In this document: piece after piece, positions 42,069 through 48,884 of the stretch | How positions within the stretch are numbered: the first letter of the stretch is position 1 | Layout: each line of letters opens with the position of its first letter | NCBI GenBank assembly: GCA_017940255.1 | Contig: JAGAZB010000046.1 | Location: 1 to 64,000, forward strand | Reading direction: 5' to 3' | DNA: 64,000 nt | Source: Treponema sp. | GTDB taxonomy: Bacteria; Spirochaetota; Spirochaetia; Treponematales; Treponemataceae | Notes under the pieces: generated by a model | What the model was told of the DNA's origin: nothing | What the model saw: the letters and a program-made list of their open reading frames with translations, nothing else | Databases searched by the model: none | Position numbers and translations under genes: made by a program

Positions 42069-42200
42069 TTATCCACAATTTAAACAAGTTTTCCACAATT
42101 GTGGATTTCTTTGTGGAAATTGTTGAATAGTAATTCACATCTGATTTTATTAACAAAATAGTTTTACACATTGTGGATAAGTCTGTGGAAATGTGGAAAA
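42069..42200. other. DnaA-box cluster right of gyrA (possible oriC part 2)
   Basis: Two exact boxes in opposite orientation, TTATCCACA (42069-42077) and TGTGGATAA (42172-42180), with near matches at 42089-42097 and 42192-42200 (one mismatch) and 42100, 42112 and 42184 (two mismatches). The region is AT-rich and non-coding. Together with the cluster at 35581 it could make a bipartite origin around dnaA-gyrB-gyrA. Confidence 0.7.
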
Positions 42201-42214
42201 CTCTGTTCCAGTAA

Positions 42215-42230
42215 TGTTTCATGTGAAACA
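42215..42230 (+). other. parS-like site 2
   Basis: TGTTTCATGTGAAACA, same orientation as site 1, directly after the DnaA-box cluster. Confidence 0.85.
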
Positions 42231-42289
42231 TAACCTTTCTGAATTCTTAATTCTAAATTATTGTTTCTATTGCTGTTTTAGAAGATCTG

Positions 42290-42305
42290 TGTTTCACATG
42301 AAACA
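42290..42305 (-). other. parS-like site 3
   Basis: TGTTTCACATGAAACA on the plus strand, the exact reverse complement of site 1. Confidence 0.85.
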
Positions 42306-42391
42306 TTCCAATGAAAATAAATTAGATAATAGAGTAGGGGATAATTAGCATGAAATTGTGAAGTGGTTTCCAAACTTTATATATCTGGAAA

Positions 42392-42407
42392 TGTTTCACA
42401 TGAAACA
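42392..42407 (-). other. parS-like site 4
   Basis: TGTTTCACATGAAACA on the plus strand, same orientation as site 3. Confidence 0.85.
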
Positions 42408-42446
42408 AAGAATAGATTATTAAATAGAGAATGGATTTAAAAATGA

Positions 42447-42462
42447 TGTTTCACATGAAACA
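42447..42462 (-). other. parS-like site 5
   Basis: TGTTTCACATGAAACA on the plus strand, same orientation as sites 3 and 4. Confidence 0.85.
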
Positions 42463-42484
42463 TGGGAACTGATTTTGCATATAA

Positions 42485-42500
42485 TGTTTCATGTGAAACA
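42485..42500 (+). other. parS-like site 6
   Basis: TGTTTCATGTGAAACA, orientation of sites 1 and 2. Confidence 0.85.
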
Positions 42501-42561
42501 GTATATATATAAATAAACTTAATTTGAAATTAATATTTTTCTGTAATTGCTTAAATACTTA

Positions 42562-42577
42562 TGTTTCACATGAAACA
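42562..42577 (-). other. parS-like site 7
   Basis: TGTTTCACATGAAACA on the plus strand. Last of the cluster, 14 bases before a long inverted repeat. Confidence 0.85.
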
Positions 42578-42590
42578 CTGATATTTGTTT

Positions 42591-42636
42591 AACGACCGTT
42601 TGTTAGTCATTAATTTTAAACTAATAAACGGTTGTT
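42591..42636. repeat. 17-base inverted repeat at end of origin region
   Basis: Arms 42591-42607 and 42620-42636 match at 15 of 17 positions; as plus-strand RNA the two exceptions form G-U pairs. It lies just past the stop of the minus-strand acetyltransferase gene, so it may be its terminator, although the wobble pairs favour the other strand and no clear T-tract is present. Confidence 0.5.
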
Positions 42637-42645
42637 AATGAACTT

Positions 42646-43140
42646 TTATAGTATCTTTTCCCTTAATTCAAAACGGCCTTTTCGCCAATCAGCGTAGCCT
42701 GTAATTGTATAACCAGCTTTGTCGTAAAGTTTTCTGGAATATGGATTTTCTGTAAAACAATCCAGACGAATAGAATCATATCCAGTTTCTTTGCAGATTG
42801 TTTCAATGTAATCCATGGTTTTTGTAGCAATTCCCTGGTTTTGAAACTCTGGATTAACACATAATCTGTGAATTACACAAAACTTTGAATTAGGGCACTT
42901 CCATTTACCATTTTTGTATTCTTCATCACATTCTTCGTTTAAAACAAAACAAACAGCGATTTTATTATCAATAATTCCAACATACATTTGATTTTTCTTT
43001 ATATCTTCTGTAATTGTTGGTAAATCTGGATATATTTCATCCCATTGATGAATTTTCTGCTTTTCCATATGTTTTATGGCTGCTGAGTATACTGAAAAGA
43101 CTTCTTCTGTTTGATTTGTATTTGCTTTAGAGTAATTCAA
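42646..43140 (-). CDS. GNAT family N-acetyltransferase
   Basis: Acetyl-CoA-dependent acetyltransferase, 164 aa from the chosen start. The acetyl-CoA loop is VNPEFQNQGIATKTMDYIE (about residues 96-114, Q-x-x-G-I-A form), and the C-terminal strand is YSRKLYDKAGYTITGY. The start is taken as TTG 43140, because AAGGAG stands seven bases before it in the end of the GH43 gene and the protein aligns from there. An ATG at 43212 would lie deep in the GH43 frame. It overlaps GH43 by 14 bases, so the two are coupled. Substrate unknown. Confidence 0.82.
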   Translation of the reverse strand: MNYSKANTNQTEEVFSVYSAAIKHMEKQKIHQWDEIYPDLPTITEDIKKNQMYVGIIDNKIAVCFVLNEECDEEYKNGKWKCPNSKFCVIHRLCVNPEFQNQGIATKTMDYIETICKETGYDSIRLDCFTENPYSRKLYDKAGYTITGYADWRKGRFELREKIL

Positions 43141-44686
43141 TTTTGAACTCCTTAAAGCTGGCTTTTCCTCCACTTTCTTTGGTGGAATAACAGAATAAAG
43201 CAAAACGAACACCTACGAACTGATCTAGAGTGTAGAGAAGTTTTACAGGGGCACCGAAATCCTTAAAATTGCTACTTTTATTATCAATATCTGCAAAAGA
43301 GAATTGAACATGTTCTTTGTTATGTTCCAGATTAAAAGTAGCTTTCAAAATCAGTTTATCTGTAAAAATATCTTGTTTTGCAATAATATCAGGTTCATTA
43401 TCATCAAAAACACCCATTGCCCATGGACTATATGGAATTTTGTGTTCTGCAGTAATCAGTTTGTATTTTCCTTTTTCTTTTGTAATTCCAATAAATCCGT
43501 ATTGGCCCTCTAGTGCACACAGGCCTGCAATATCTCCATCATTAAGTTTTGAAACATTAATTTCTACACTTCCGCTGCAATGTTCAGAAAAAGTTCTTTG
43601 TGTAAGAGTATTTGCAGCTTGAATTGGATTCCTGCAGATTTTATCTGTTGTTACGGTAAAATTGTTTGAATTCAGGCTAATCAGCTTTTTATTTGGAATA
43701 TGATTCCACTGCCATGCTGAATTTGTAAAATCATTGCTGTAGAGTGGGGAATATTTATAATCCGGGCGATTATCTGTGACTTCTATTTTTTCTGGTGCAA
43801 TTCCATCTGTTCCGAAAACTGGAAAATCATTTTTAAAGTGAACTGGTACTAAAACAGGGATTCTGCCGAGGGCACCGTGGTCCTGAAAAACAATGGAGAA
43901 CCATTTGCCGTCTGGAGTCTGAACAATCCCACCTTGTGCTGTACCGCTATTCCATCCGCCCAAATCTGAGCAAAGAACATCGCCTCCGGTGTAAGGTCCT
44001 TCTATTTTGTCGGAAACATAACATGCTTGGGTGCGCATTTTGCCTTTTGGCATGTGAATAAAAAAGATGTAGTATTTTCCGTTTATTTTATAAATATGGC
44101 TTCCTTCGTAGCCCAAAATCACATTTTCTGGATTATCGCGGATTATAACTTTATTAATTCCTCCAGCCTTGGGTCCTGACAAATCAGCCTCCATTTCTGT
44201 GAGAGTTATATTCATATTTCCGCTTACGCAGTAAACCCGGCCGTCATCATCAAAAAGCAGAGACATATCGTGGTAAAAGCCTTTTATTTCGGAGCGCTGC
44301 CAGGGACCTTCAATTTTGTCTGCAGTAAAGAGAAATGTTTTCCCAAGGTCATTTGCTACAAAGCTGATATAGAATTTGTCATTGTGATGACGGATGCAGG
44401 CAGCCCACATTCCTTTTCCGTAGGCTCCTTTATTGTCGGTGAGAGTCTCTTTTTCTGTGGCTTCCAGCTCGTCGTAAACATAAGCGGCATGTTCCCAATC
44501 AACAAGATTATAAGAACGCAGGATTACGCAGCCTGGCATAAAGTGCATTGTTGTGCTGACCATGTAGTAGGTGTCGTCTACACGGATAATGTCGGGATCC
44601 GGGAAGTCTGCGGGGATGATATAGGAAGATGAAGTTTTTACAGGTAGTTTACTTTTGTTTGACTTTGTAATATTTGGTTCAACCAT
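43127..44686 (-). CDS. Glycoside hydrolase family 43 (beta-xylosidase/arabinofuranosidase-like)
   Basis: Cytoplasmic by lack of a signal peptide, 519 aa. The five-bladed propeller (about residues 22-310) has PADFPDPDIIRVDD with the base aspartate, FYHDMSLLFDDDGRVYC with the pKa-modulating Asp, and ILGYEGSHIYKINGKYY with the acid Glu. A C-terminal beta-sandwich (about 325-519, FTNSAWQWNHIPN) is of the kind that completes the active site in xylan-acting GH43 enzymes. Likely acts on imported xylo- or arabinoxylo-oligosaccharides. The ribosome-binding site is AAAGGATT. Confidence 0.9.
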   Translation of the reverse strand: MVEPNITKSNKSKLPVKTSSSYIIPADFPDPDIIRVDDTYYMVSTTMHFMPGCVILRSYNLVDWEHAAYVYDELEATEKETLTDNKGAYGKGMWAACIRHHNDKFYISFVANDLGKTFLFTADKIEGPWQRSEIKGFYHDMSLLFDDDGRVYCVSGNMNITLTEMEADLSGPKAGGINKVIIRDNPENVILGYEGSHIYKINGKYYIFFIHMPKGKMRTQACYVSDKIEGPYTGGDVLCSDLGGWNSGTAQGGIVQTPDGKWFSIVFQDHGALGRIPVLVPVHFKNDFPVFGTDGIAPEKIEVTDNRPDYKYSPLYSNDFTNSAWQWNHIPNKKLISLNSNNFTVTTDKICRNPIQAANTLTQRTFSEHCSGSVEINVSKLNDGDIAGLCALEGQYGFIGITKEKGKYKLITAEHKIPYSPWAMGVFDDNEPDIIAKQDIFTDKLILKATFNLEHNKEHVQFSFADIDNKSSNFKDFGAPVKLLYTLDQFVGVRFALFCYSTKESGGKASFKEFKIELL

Positions 44687-44708
44687 TTTTTATAATCCTT
44701 TTTAACTT

Positions 44709-44727
44709 ACTAACGTTCGGTAGTTTT
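44709..44727. repeat. AACTA-N8-TAGTT palindrome, copy 3 (upstream of GH43)
   Basis: ACTAACGTTCGGTAGTTTT, about 25 bases upstream of the GH43 start on the non-coding side. It could act as an operator for GH43 or belong to the same family as copies near gyrA and dnaA. Confidence 0.5.
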
Positions 44728-44831
44728 ATTTTTAATCTTTCTCTATTAAATTTTCGGCTGGATCAAAAATGTCTTAATGAAAAAAATTTAATATGATATA
44801 TTTTTAAATTATTTGGAATGAGAGGTTTGAA

Positions 44832-45926
44832 ATGAAGAAAAAAATTTTGAGTATAATTATATTGTTTGCTTTTGTAAGTCTGTTTGCGGAAGAATGGCAG
44901 ATTACAGAAAAAGAATATAATCAAACATATCATTTTTATGTTATTGAAGAAGCTCCTGAAAATTATGCTTTTACAAAGGGAACGACTGTTTTTGCGACTT
45001 ATAATAATCATTCTTATAGAAATTTATTTTCAGTTTCTTTGAAAGATAAAATGCTTGATTATCTAGAGCAGGAAAAATTTAAAATAGAAAATGAGGATGG
45101 AGTTGATTGCATTTTTTTACTTCCTGAATTTTTAGATTTTAATTTTGAAATTTCAAAAAGGGAACTTGAATCAATCTATAAAATCTTGAAAAACAAATAT
45201 GTCGCTTTTTCAGATATGAAAAAGAAAGGTTTTTCAAAAGAAGAATTTTTTCAAATACATAACAGTAATGAATTAAAAAGTTATTTGGATAAATATATTG
45301 AGGATTGCCATTTTAATTTATGCCTTAGAGAAATGAATTATGGTCAGAATCTTGCAAGAGATGAAGGTTGTTTTGAAAGTAAAGATTCTTATCCGACTTA
45401 TTTTGAAAAAGAAACTTCCAATGCATATTATGTTCGTTTTAATAATTGTACTTCAAAAGAATATAATTCAAATTTTGAGAAGATTTATAAAAGGATGTTG
45501 GATAAAGACTTTCTGATTTTGGATGCACGTTCGAATGGTGGAGGCTCAAATTGGCCTCAAAATAAATTAAAAGCTGCTTTAGAGAAAAATAATTATAAAG
45601 GTTCTGTTTTGATTTTGCAGGATAATTGGAGTTATAGTTCTGGAGAAGTTTGGGGAGTTTTTGGGCAGAGTGGTGTAAAATTAAATTGTAAACTTGTTGG
45701 TACACATTCTGGTGGAATGCAGTTTTATGGAAATTGTAGAACAATATCAGATAAGAAAACTAATGTTATGATTTATTGTGGCCGGACAAGTTTTAGAAAC
45801 TATCTTCCTGCAAACTACCTTGGTGAGGGGAAAGGTTACGAACCTGATATCTGGGCGACAACTGAAACTATGAAAGCTACACTGGAAGGTCTGGGTGTTG
45901 ATCTGACAGGTATAGATTTCCAGTAG
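44832..45926 (+). CDS. Secreted S41-family peptidase-like protein
   Basis: 364 aa with a signal peptide (IIILFAFVSLFA, cleavage before EEW). The C-terminal S41 (tail-specific protease) core contains FLILDARSNGGGSNWP (near residue 233), the catalytic-serine region NWSYSSGEVWG (Ser269/Ser270), KLVGTHSGGMQFYGN and a closing GKGYEPDIWA. The N-terminal half is not recognised and no PDZ domain is evident. The gene is strikingly AT-rich, with AAA/ATT codons dominating, unlike neighbours, suggesting horizontal origin. GAGAGG precedes the ATG. Confidence 0.78.
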   Translation: MKKKILSIIILFAFVSLFAEEWQITEKEYNQTYHFYVIEEAPENYAFTKGTTVFATYNNHSYRNLFSVSLKDKMLDYLEQEKFKIENEDGVDCIFLLPEFLDFNFEISKRELESIYKILKNKYVAFSDMKKKGFSKEEFFQIHNSNELKSYLDKYIEDCHFNLCLREMNYGQNLARDEGCFESKDSYPTYFEKETSNAYYVRFNNCTSKEYNSNFEKIYKRMLDKDFLILDARSNGGGSNWPQNKLKAALEKNNYKGSVLILQDNWSYSSGEVWGVFGQSGVKLNCKLVGTHSGGMQFYGNCRTISDKKTNVMIYCGRTSFRNYLPANYLGEGKGYEPDIWATTETMKATLEGLGVDLTGIDFQ

Positions 45927-45942
45927 TTAGCTTTCAATTATT

Positions 45943-46590
45943 TTATTGTCTGCAGATTTTGTCTAATCGTGAAACATTTTCTGCAATAAAGTCGGCTCCG
46001 GCTTCTTCGAGTTCCTGGCGGCTTCCATAGCCAAAGAGGACTCCGCAGGACTTGAGGCCGATTTTTTTTGCACCCAGAATGTCGTGCTTGCGGTCGCCAA
46101 TCATTAGGATTTTTGATTTATCTGATATATGATTGCGTTCTATGGCGTAAGCTATAACTTCATCTTTTTTACTGCGGCTTTCATCCATAAGGCTGCCACA
46201 GACATTTTCAAAATATTGTGCAAGGCCAAAGTGTTCTATGATGCGAACTGAATATTCTTCCGGTTTTGAGGTAGCTACGACTAATTTTTTACCTGCAGCT
46301 TTAAGGCCAGCCAGAAGTTCCGGGATTCCAGGGTAAACTGAATTTTCTAACAGGCCTTTTGTTGCAAAATATTCACGGTATTTTTTTACGCCTTCTGCAG
46401 CTTTTGCTTCGTCAAATCCAAACTGAGTTTTGAAAGTTTCGGGCAGTGGCGGGCCGATAAATGTGCATAGAGTTTCGTAGGATGGGATTTCTATTCCAAA
46501 GTATTTGAGGGCATGAATAAAGGAATTTGTGATTCCCTGGGCTGGGTCTGTGAGAGTGCCGTCTAGGTCAAAAAAAAGATAATCGAACAT
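45943..46590 (-). CDS. HAD-superfamily phosphatase, phosphoglycolate-phosphatase-like
   Basis: 215-aa HAD hydrolase with a type I cap. Nucleophile motif LFFDLDGTLTDPAQGI (Asp8, Asp10), VVATSKPEEYS (motif II) and ILMIGDRKHDILGAKK (motif IV) are intact. Closest in type to Gph and pyrophosphatase-like HADs; the true substrate is uncertain. The promoter appears to use TTGACC inside a hairpin repeat as -35 and TAATAA seven bases before the ATG as -10, with no Shine-Dalgarno. Confidence 0.88.
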   Translation of the reverse strand: MFDYLFFDLDGTLTDPAQGITNSFIHALKYFGIEIPSYETLCTFIGPPLPETFKTQFGFDEAKAAEGVKKYREYFATKGLLENSVYPGIPELLAGLKAAGKKLVVATSKPEEYSVRIIEHFGLAQYFENVCGSLMDESRSKKDEVIAYAIERNHISDKSKILMIGDRKHDILGAKKIGLKSCGVLFGYGSRQELEEAGADFIAENVSRLDKICRQ

Positions 46591-46597
46591 ACGGATA

Positions 46598-46625
46598 TTA
46601 TTAGGGAAAAAGATTGTCCGGTCAA
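46598..46625 (-). promoter_or_regulatory. HAD gene promoter using a repeat-borne -35
   Basis: Minus strand TTGACC (46620-46625) lies in the hairpin repeat at 46613-46635; after 16 bases comes TAATAA (46598-46603), seven bases before the ATG. Confidence 0.45.
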
Positions 46626-46635
46626 GCCGGACAAT
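46613..46635. repeat. Hairpin repeat of the TGTCATT...AATCT family, copy 4
   Basis: Same 23-base unit as copy 1 (27180-27202), in reverse orientation: ATTGTCCGG, TCAAG, CCGGACAAT. Confidence 0.75.
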
Positions 46636-46644
46636 GACACATAG

Positions 46645-46668
46645 ATTGCTTCGCCTTCGGCTCGCAAT
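46645..46668. repeat. Hairpin repeat related to the TGTCATT...AATCT family, copy 5
   Basis: ATTGCTTCGCC, TTCGG, CTCGCAAT. On the minus strand the flanks read ATCATTGCGAG and GCAATCT, the pattern of a hairpin element seen widely in bacterial intergenic regions. Confidence 0.6.
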
Positions 46669-46714
46669 GATACATAGGCGTGATTAGCTGGTAATGACGG
46701 TGGTGTGGATAACT

Positions 46715-46739
46715 GGTGGTTTCGACAAGCTCAACCACC
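46715..46739. repeat. GGTGGTT-TCGACAAGCTC-AACCACC palindrome, copy 1
   Basis: Seven-base perfect arms around TCGACAAGCTC, in the gap before the pfkB stop. Other copies: 48072, 48839, 52207, 58425, 58464. Confidence 0.75.
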
Positions 46740-46746
46740 GCTTAGA

Positions 46747-47655
46747 TTAATATTGTTCCAAGAAGTTTTTTGAGAGTTTGTTGCTTACGGTTTGGCGTGT
46801 TAGAAGTGTTTCTTTTGCGCAGGCCAGGCCGTAATGTATACAGCGCTTTACAGGCTCATTTTCTAAAAATCCCATTAAGAAACCAGATGCGAATGCATCG
46901 CCTGCACCAATGGTGTCTACAATTTGTGATGGAGTATATGGCGGTTCATTCCAGGTTTCATTGCCGATTCTAACCATTACGCCCTGTTCTCCAAAAGTAA
47001 TGATGAAATTTTTATAACCAAGTGCCTGGAATTTATCTGCAGTTGTAAGGTCTGGCAGAACTGAACTTTCACCTAAAATTGCGGCGGCTTCGTATTCATT
47101 ACAGCCAAACAAATCTATGAGTGGTGCATAAGGCATAGTCTTTTTTGCAATATCTGGAGCGGTTGCATTCTGAAAAACAAAAATTTCCGGATGATTTTTT
47201 TTGTATTCGTAAAAGTCTGCAAGAGTTTCCTCTGTAAGGTTTGAGTCCATTACAATTGCAGAAATCTTGTTGTCTTCAATCACTTTTTGTACTTTTTCAG
47301 TAAAAGTGATTTCTTTTAAGATTTGAGTTGAATAAACACAGGTTGCGCTTTTTCCACGGCTTGCCATAACAGAAAAGAGTGCTGTTTTTCGTTCTTTGCT
47401 TTCGGACAGCAGGCTTGTGTTAACTCCTTCTTCATTTAGTCCCTTTTTAAGATATTCACCAAAAATATCTTTTCCGATTACAGAATGAATAAAAGTATTT
47501 AATCCCAGGTGCTTTAAGTTGATTGCCATACCTCGGCCAACTCCACCTGGTACAAGTTCTATGGAGCCTTCACGATAAGCTTCTGTGTCGTCTATTTCTG
47601 CGGAATAAGCCTTGATATCTACGGAAACATTTCCTACGCATAATATGTTCTTCAT
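46747..47655 (-). CDS. PfkB family sugar or nucleoside kinase
   Basis: 302-aa ribokinase-fold kinase. The N-terminal GG motif is LVPGGVGRGMAINLKHLGL and the C-terminal anion hole and base are VDTIGAGDAFASGFLMGF. The GGVGR start resembles pseudouridine kinases more than fructokinases, so nucleoside phosphorylation is possible; the substrate is open. No neighbouring gene settles it. TATACT lies seven bases before the ATG without a Shine-Dalgarno, giving another probable leaderless mRNA. Confidence 0.88.
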   Translation of the reverse strand: MKNILCVGNVSVDIKAYSAEIDDTEAYREGSIELVPGGVGRGMAINLKHLGLNTFIHSVIGKDIFGEYLKKGLNEEGVNTSLLSESKERKTALFSVMASRGKSATCVYSTQILKEITFTEKVQKVIEDNKISAIVMDSNLTEETLADFYEYKKNHPEIFVFQNATAPDIAKKTMPYAPLIDLFGCNEYEAAAILGESSVLPDLTTADKFQALGYKNFIITFGEQGVMVRIGNETWNEPPYTPSQIVDTIGAGDAFASGFLMGFLENEPVKRCIHYGLACAKETLLTRQTVSNKLSKNFLEQY

Positions 47656-47662
47656 GCGTAGG

Positions 47663-47668
47663 AGTATA
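47663..47668 (-). promoter_or_regulatory. -10 hexamer of pfkB-type gene (leaderless type)
   Basis: Minus strand TATACT, seven bases before the ATG at 47655. Confidence 0.45.
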
Positions 47669-47679
47669 ACATAAGAAAG

Positions 47680-47988
47680 TTATGCAAGGAAGAGTTCTGC
47701 TATAAAAACTACTGCGCAGCAGGCACAGGCAACAGGGAAGAGTCCAGCTCCAAAATAAGAGAGGATTATTCCAACTGCTAAAGCTATAATGCCAGCAAGA
47801 GGCGATTGTGTTGCTTCTACAATTGCTGGGAAAGTCATTACTGCCAGGGTGATGTATGGAACATAGTAAAGAAATGACTTTATAAAACGGTTTTTGATTG
47901 GTTTACGGATAAGGGTAAGAGGAAGAACACGAATTAAATATGAAACAAAAAATGCTGTGAAAATTGAAAGGTATGTGTAGGCAGTCAT
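47680..47988 (-). CDS. azlD: Branched-chain amino acid export subunit AzlD-like
   Basis: Small four-helix membrane protein, 102 aa, partner of AzlC in exporting branched-chain or related amino acids. RVLPLTLIRKPIKNRFIKSF and PAIVEATQSPLAGIIAL are family blocks. The start at 47988 follows GGAG; an upstream ATG (48033) adds 15 residues not typical of AzlD. It lies 80 bases downstream of azlC on the same strand. Confidence 0.88.
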   Translation of the reverse strand: MTAYTYLSIFTAFFVSYLIRVLPLTLIRKPIKNRFIKSFLYYVPYITLAVMTFPAIVEATQSPLAGIIALAVGIILSYFGAGLFPVACACCAVVFIAELFLA

Positions 47989-48068
47989 AAATAGGTCTCC
48001 TTTTATATGGTAAATCCTAAAAAATTGCTCCAAGTTTTCGCAATTTTTTTAACGGATTATCGATTGTA

Positions 48069-48797
48069 TTAGGTTTCGACAGGCTCAACCACCGGACTAT
48101 CTGATTCTGGAATCGGTTTGATAATTGCGACGATAGTTGAAATCAAGACTGTGAGAATGATGGTTCTTGTTCCTCCAGAAAGTTGACTAACGAGTGGTAG
48201 TTTTGTGAAAGCATAGCTAGCTGCAAAACTGATTAAAACAGCAATCATAATTACAAGGTTCTTTTTTGCTGGTGGTACAATGATAGCTAGGAACATTCCG
48301 TAAAGGGCAACTGAAAGGGCGCTTACTACTCGGGCTGGAAGAAAGTTTCCGGCAATGATTCCAAGCGAAGTTCCAAGGCTCCAAAGAGGAACGGCAATTA
48401 AAAGTGCCCCGTAATTATAGATTGGGTTTATAAAGCCAGGGCGCGCAATTGTAATTCCAAATATTTCGTCTGTTACACCAAAGCCGACAAAAAAGCGGTG
48501 AATCAAAGGAGTTTTTGGGTCAAAACGTTGTGTGAGGGCAGTGCTCATAAGAAGATAACGGGCATTTACAACAAGTGTTATAACTGCGATTTCTAAATAA
48601 GATGCTGCTGATTGAATTGAAGTGAAGAGTGCGTATTCACCTGCAGATGCTACATTAAAGAAGCTTGCAATAAAACCCTGAATTGGAGTAAGGCCGGCAT
48701 TTCTTGCGACAATACCTAAAGAAAAGGCAACTGCAAAATAGCCAAGACCGATAGGAAGGCCGTCTCGCATGCCTTCAAAAAAAACTTTATTTTTCAT
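48069..48797 (-). CDS. azlC: Branched-chain amino acid permease AzlC-like
   Basis: Larger subunit of the AzlCD exporter, 242 aa, about six to seven helices. Family block DGLPIGLGYFAVAFSLGI is near the N-terminus, and VASAGEYALFTSIQ follows. The start at 48797 suits the family; the frame extends to 48872, but that extra stretch is encoded by palindromic repeat sequence. The last seven residues, VVEPVET, are likewise encoded by a repeat copy, so the repeat has become part of the gene end. Confidence 0.9.
   Translation of the reverse strand: MKNKVFFEGMRDGLPIGLGYFAVAFSLGIVARNAGLTPIQGFIASFFNVASAGEYALFTSIQSAASYLEIAVITLVVNARYLLMSTALTQRFDPKTPLIHRFFVGFGVTDEIFGITIARPGFINPIYNYGALLIAVPLWSLGTSLGIIAGNFLPARVVSALSVALYGMFLAIIVPPAKKNLVIMIAVLISFAASYAFTKLPLVSQLSGGTRTIILTVLISTIVAIIKPIPESDSPVVEPVET
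48072..48094. repeat. GGTTTCGACAGGCTCAACC palindrome, copy 2, inside azlC 3' end
   Basis: GGTTTCGACAGGCTCAACCACCG. Read on the minus strand it encodes the final VVEPVE T of AzlC, and the stop follows at once. Confidence 0.75.
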
Positions 48798-48838
48798 TAA
48801 CCCACCCAATATTGCCTGTTTAAAAGGCAATAAAAAAA

Positions 48839-48865
48839 CGGTGGTTTCGAGAGCCTCAACCACCG
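48839..48865. repeat. GGTGGTTTCGA...TCAACCACC palindrome, copy 3
   Basis: Nine-base outer arms CGGTGGTTT-like/CAACCACCG around CGAGAGCCT, between azlC and the DHH gene. Confidence 0.75.
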
Positions 48866-48884
48866 TTTTCATAATAGCACATTA

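Noticed and set aside
42027..42577. The regularly recurring 16-base units as a CRISPR array
   Set aside because: Units are palindromic, occur in both orientations with irregular spacing (38 to 188 bases) and match the ParB site.
42591..42636. The long inverted repeat as an eighth parS site
   Set aside because: It lacks the GTTTCA/TGAAAC arms.
45439..45744. A 101-aa open frame on the minus strand
   Set aside because: It is antisense to the S41 peptidase catalytic region; the AT-rich sequence explains its openness.
48797..48872. Upstream in-frame start of azlC
   Set aside because: The added residues come from a palindromic repeat copy, and the downstream ATG fits AzlC length.
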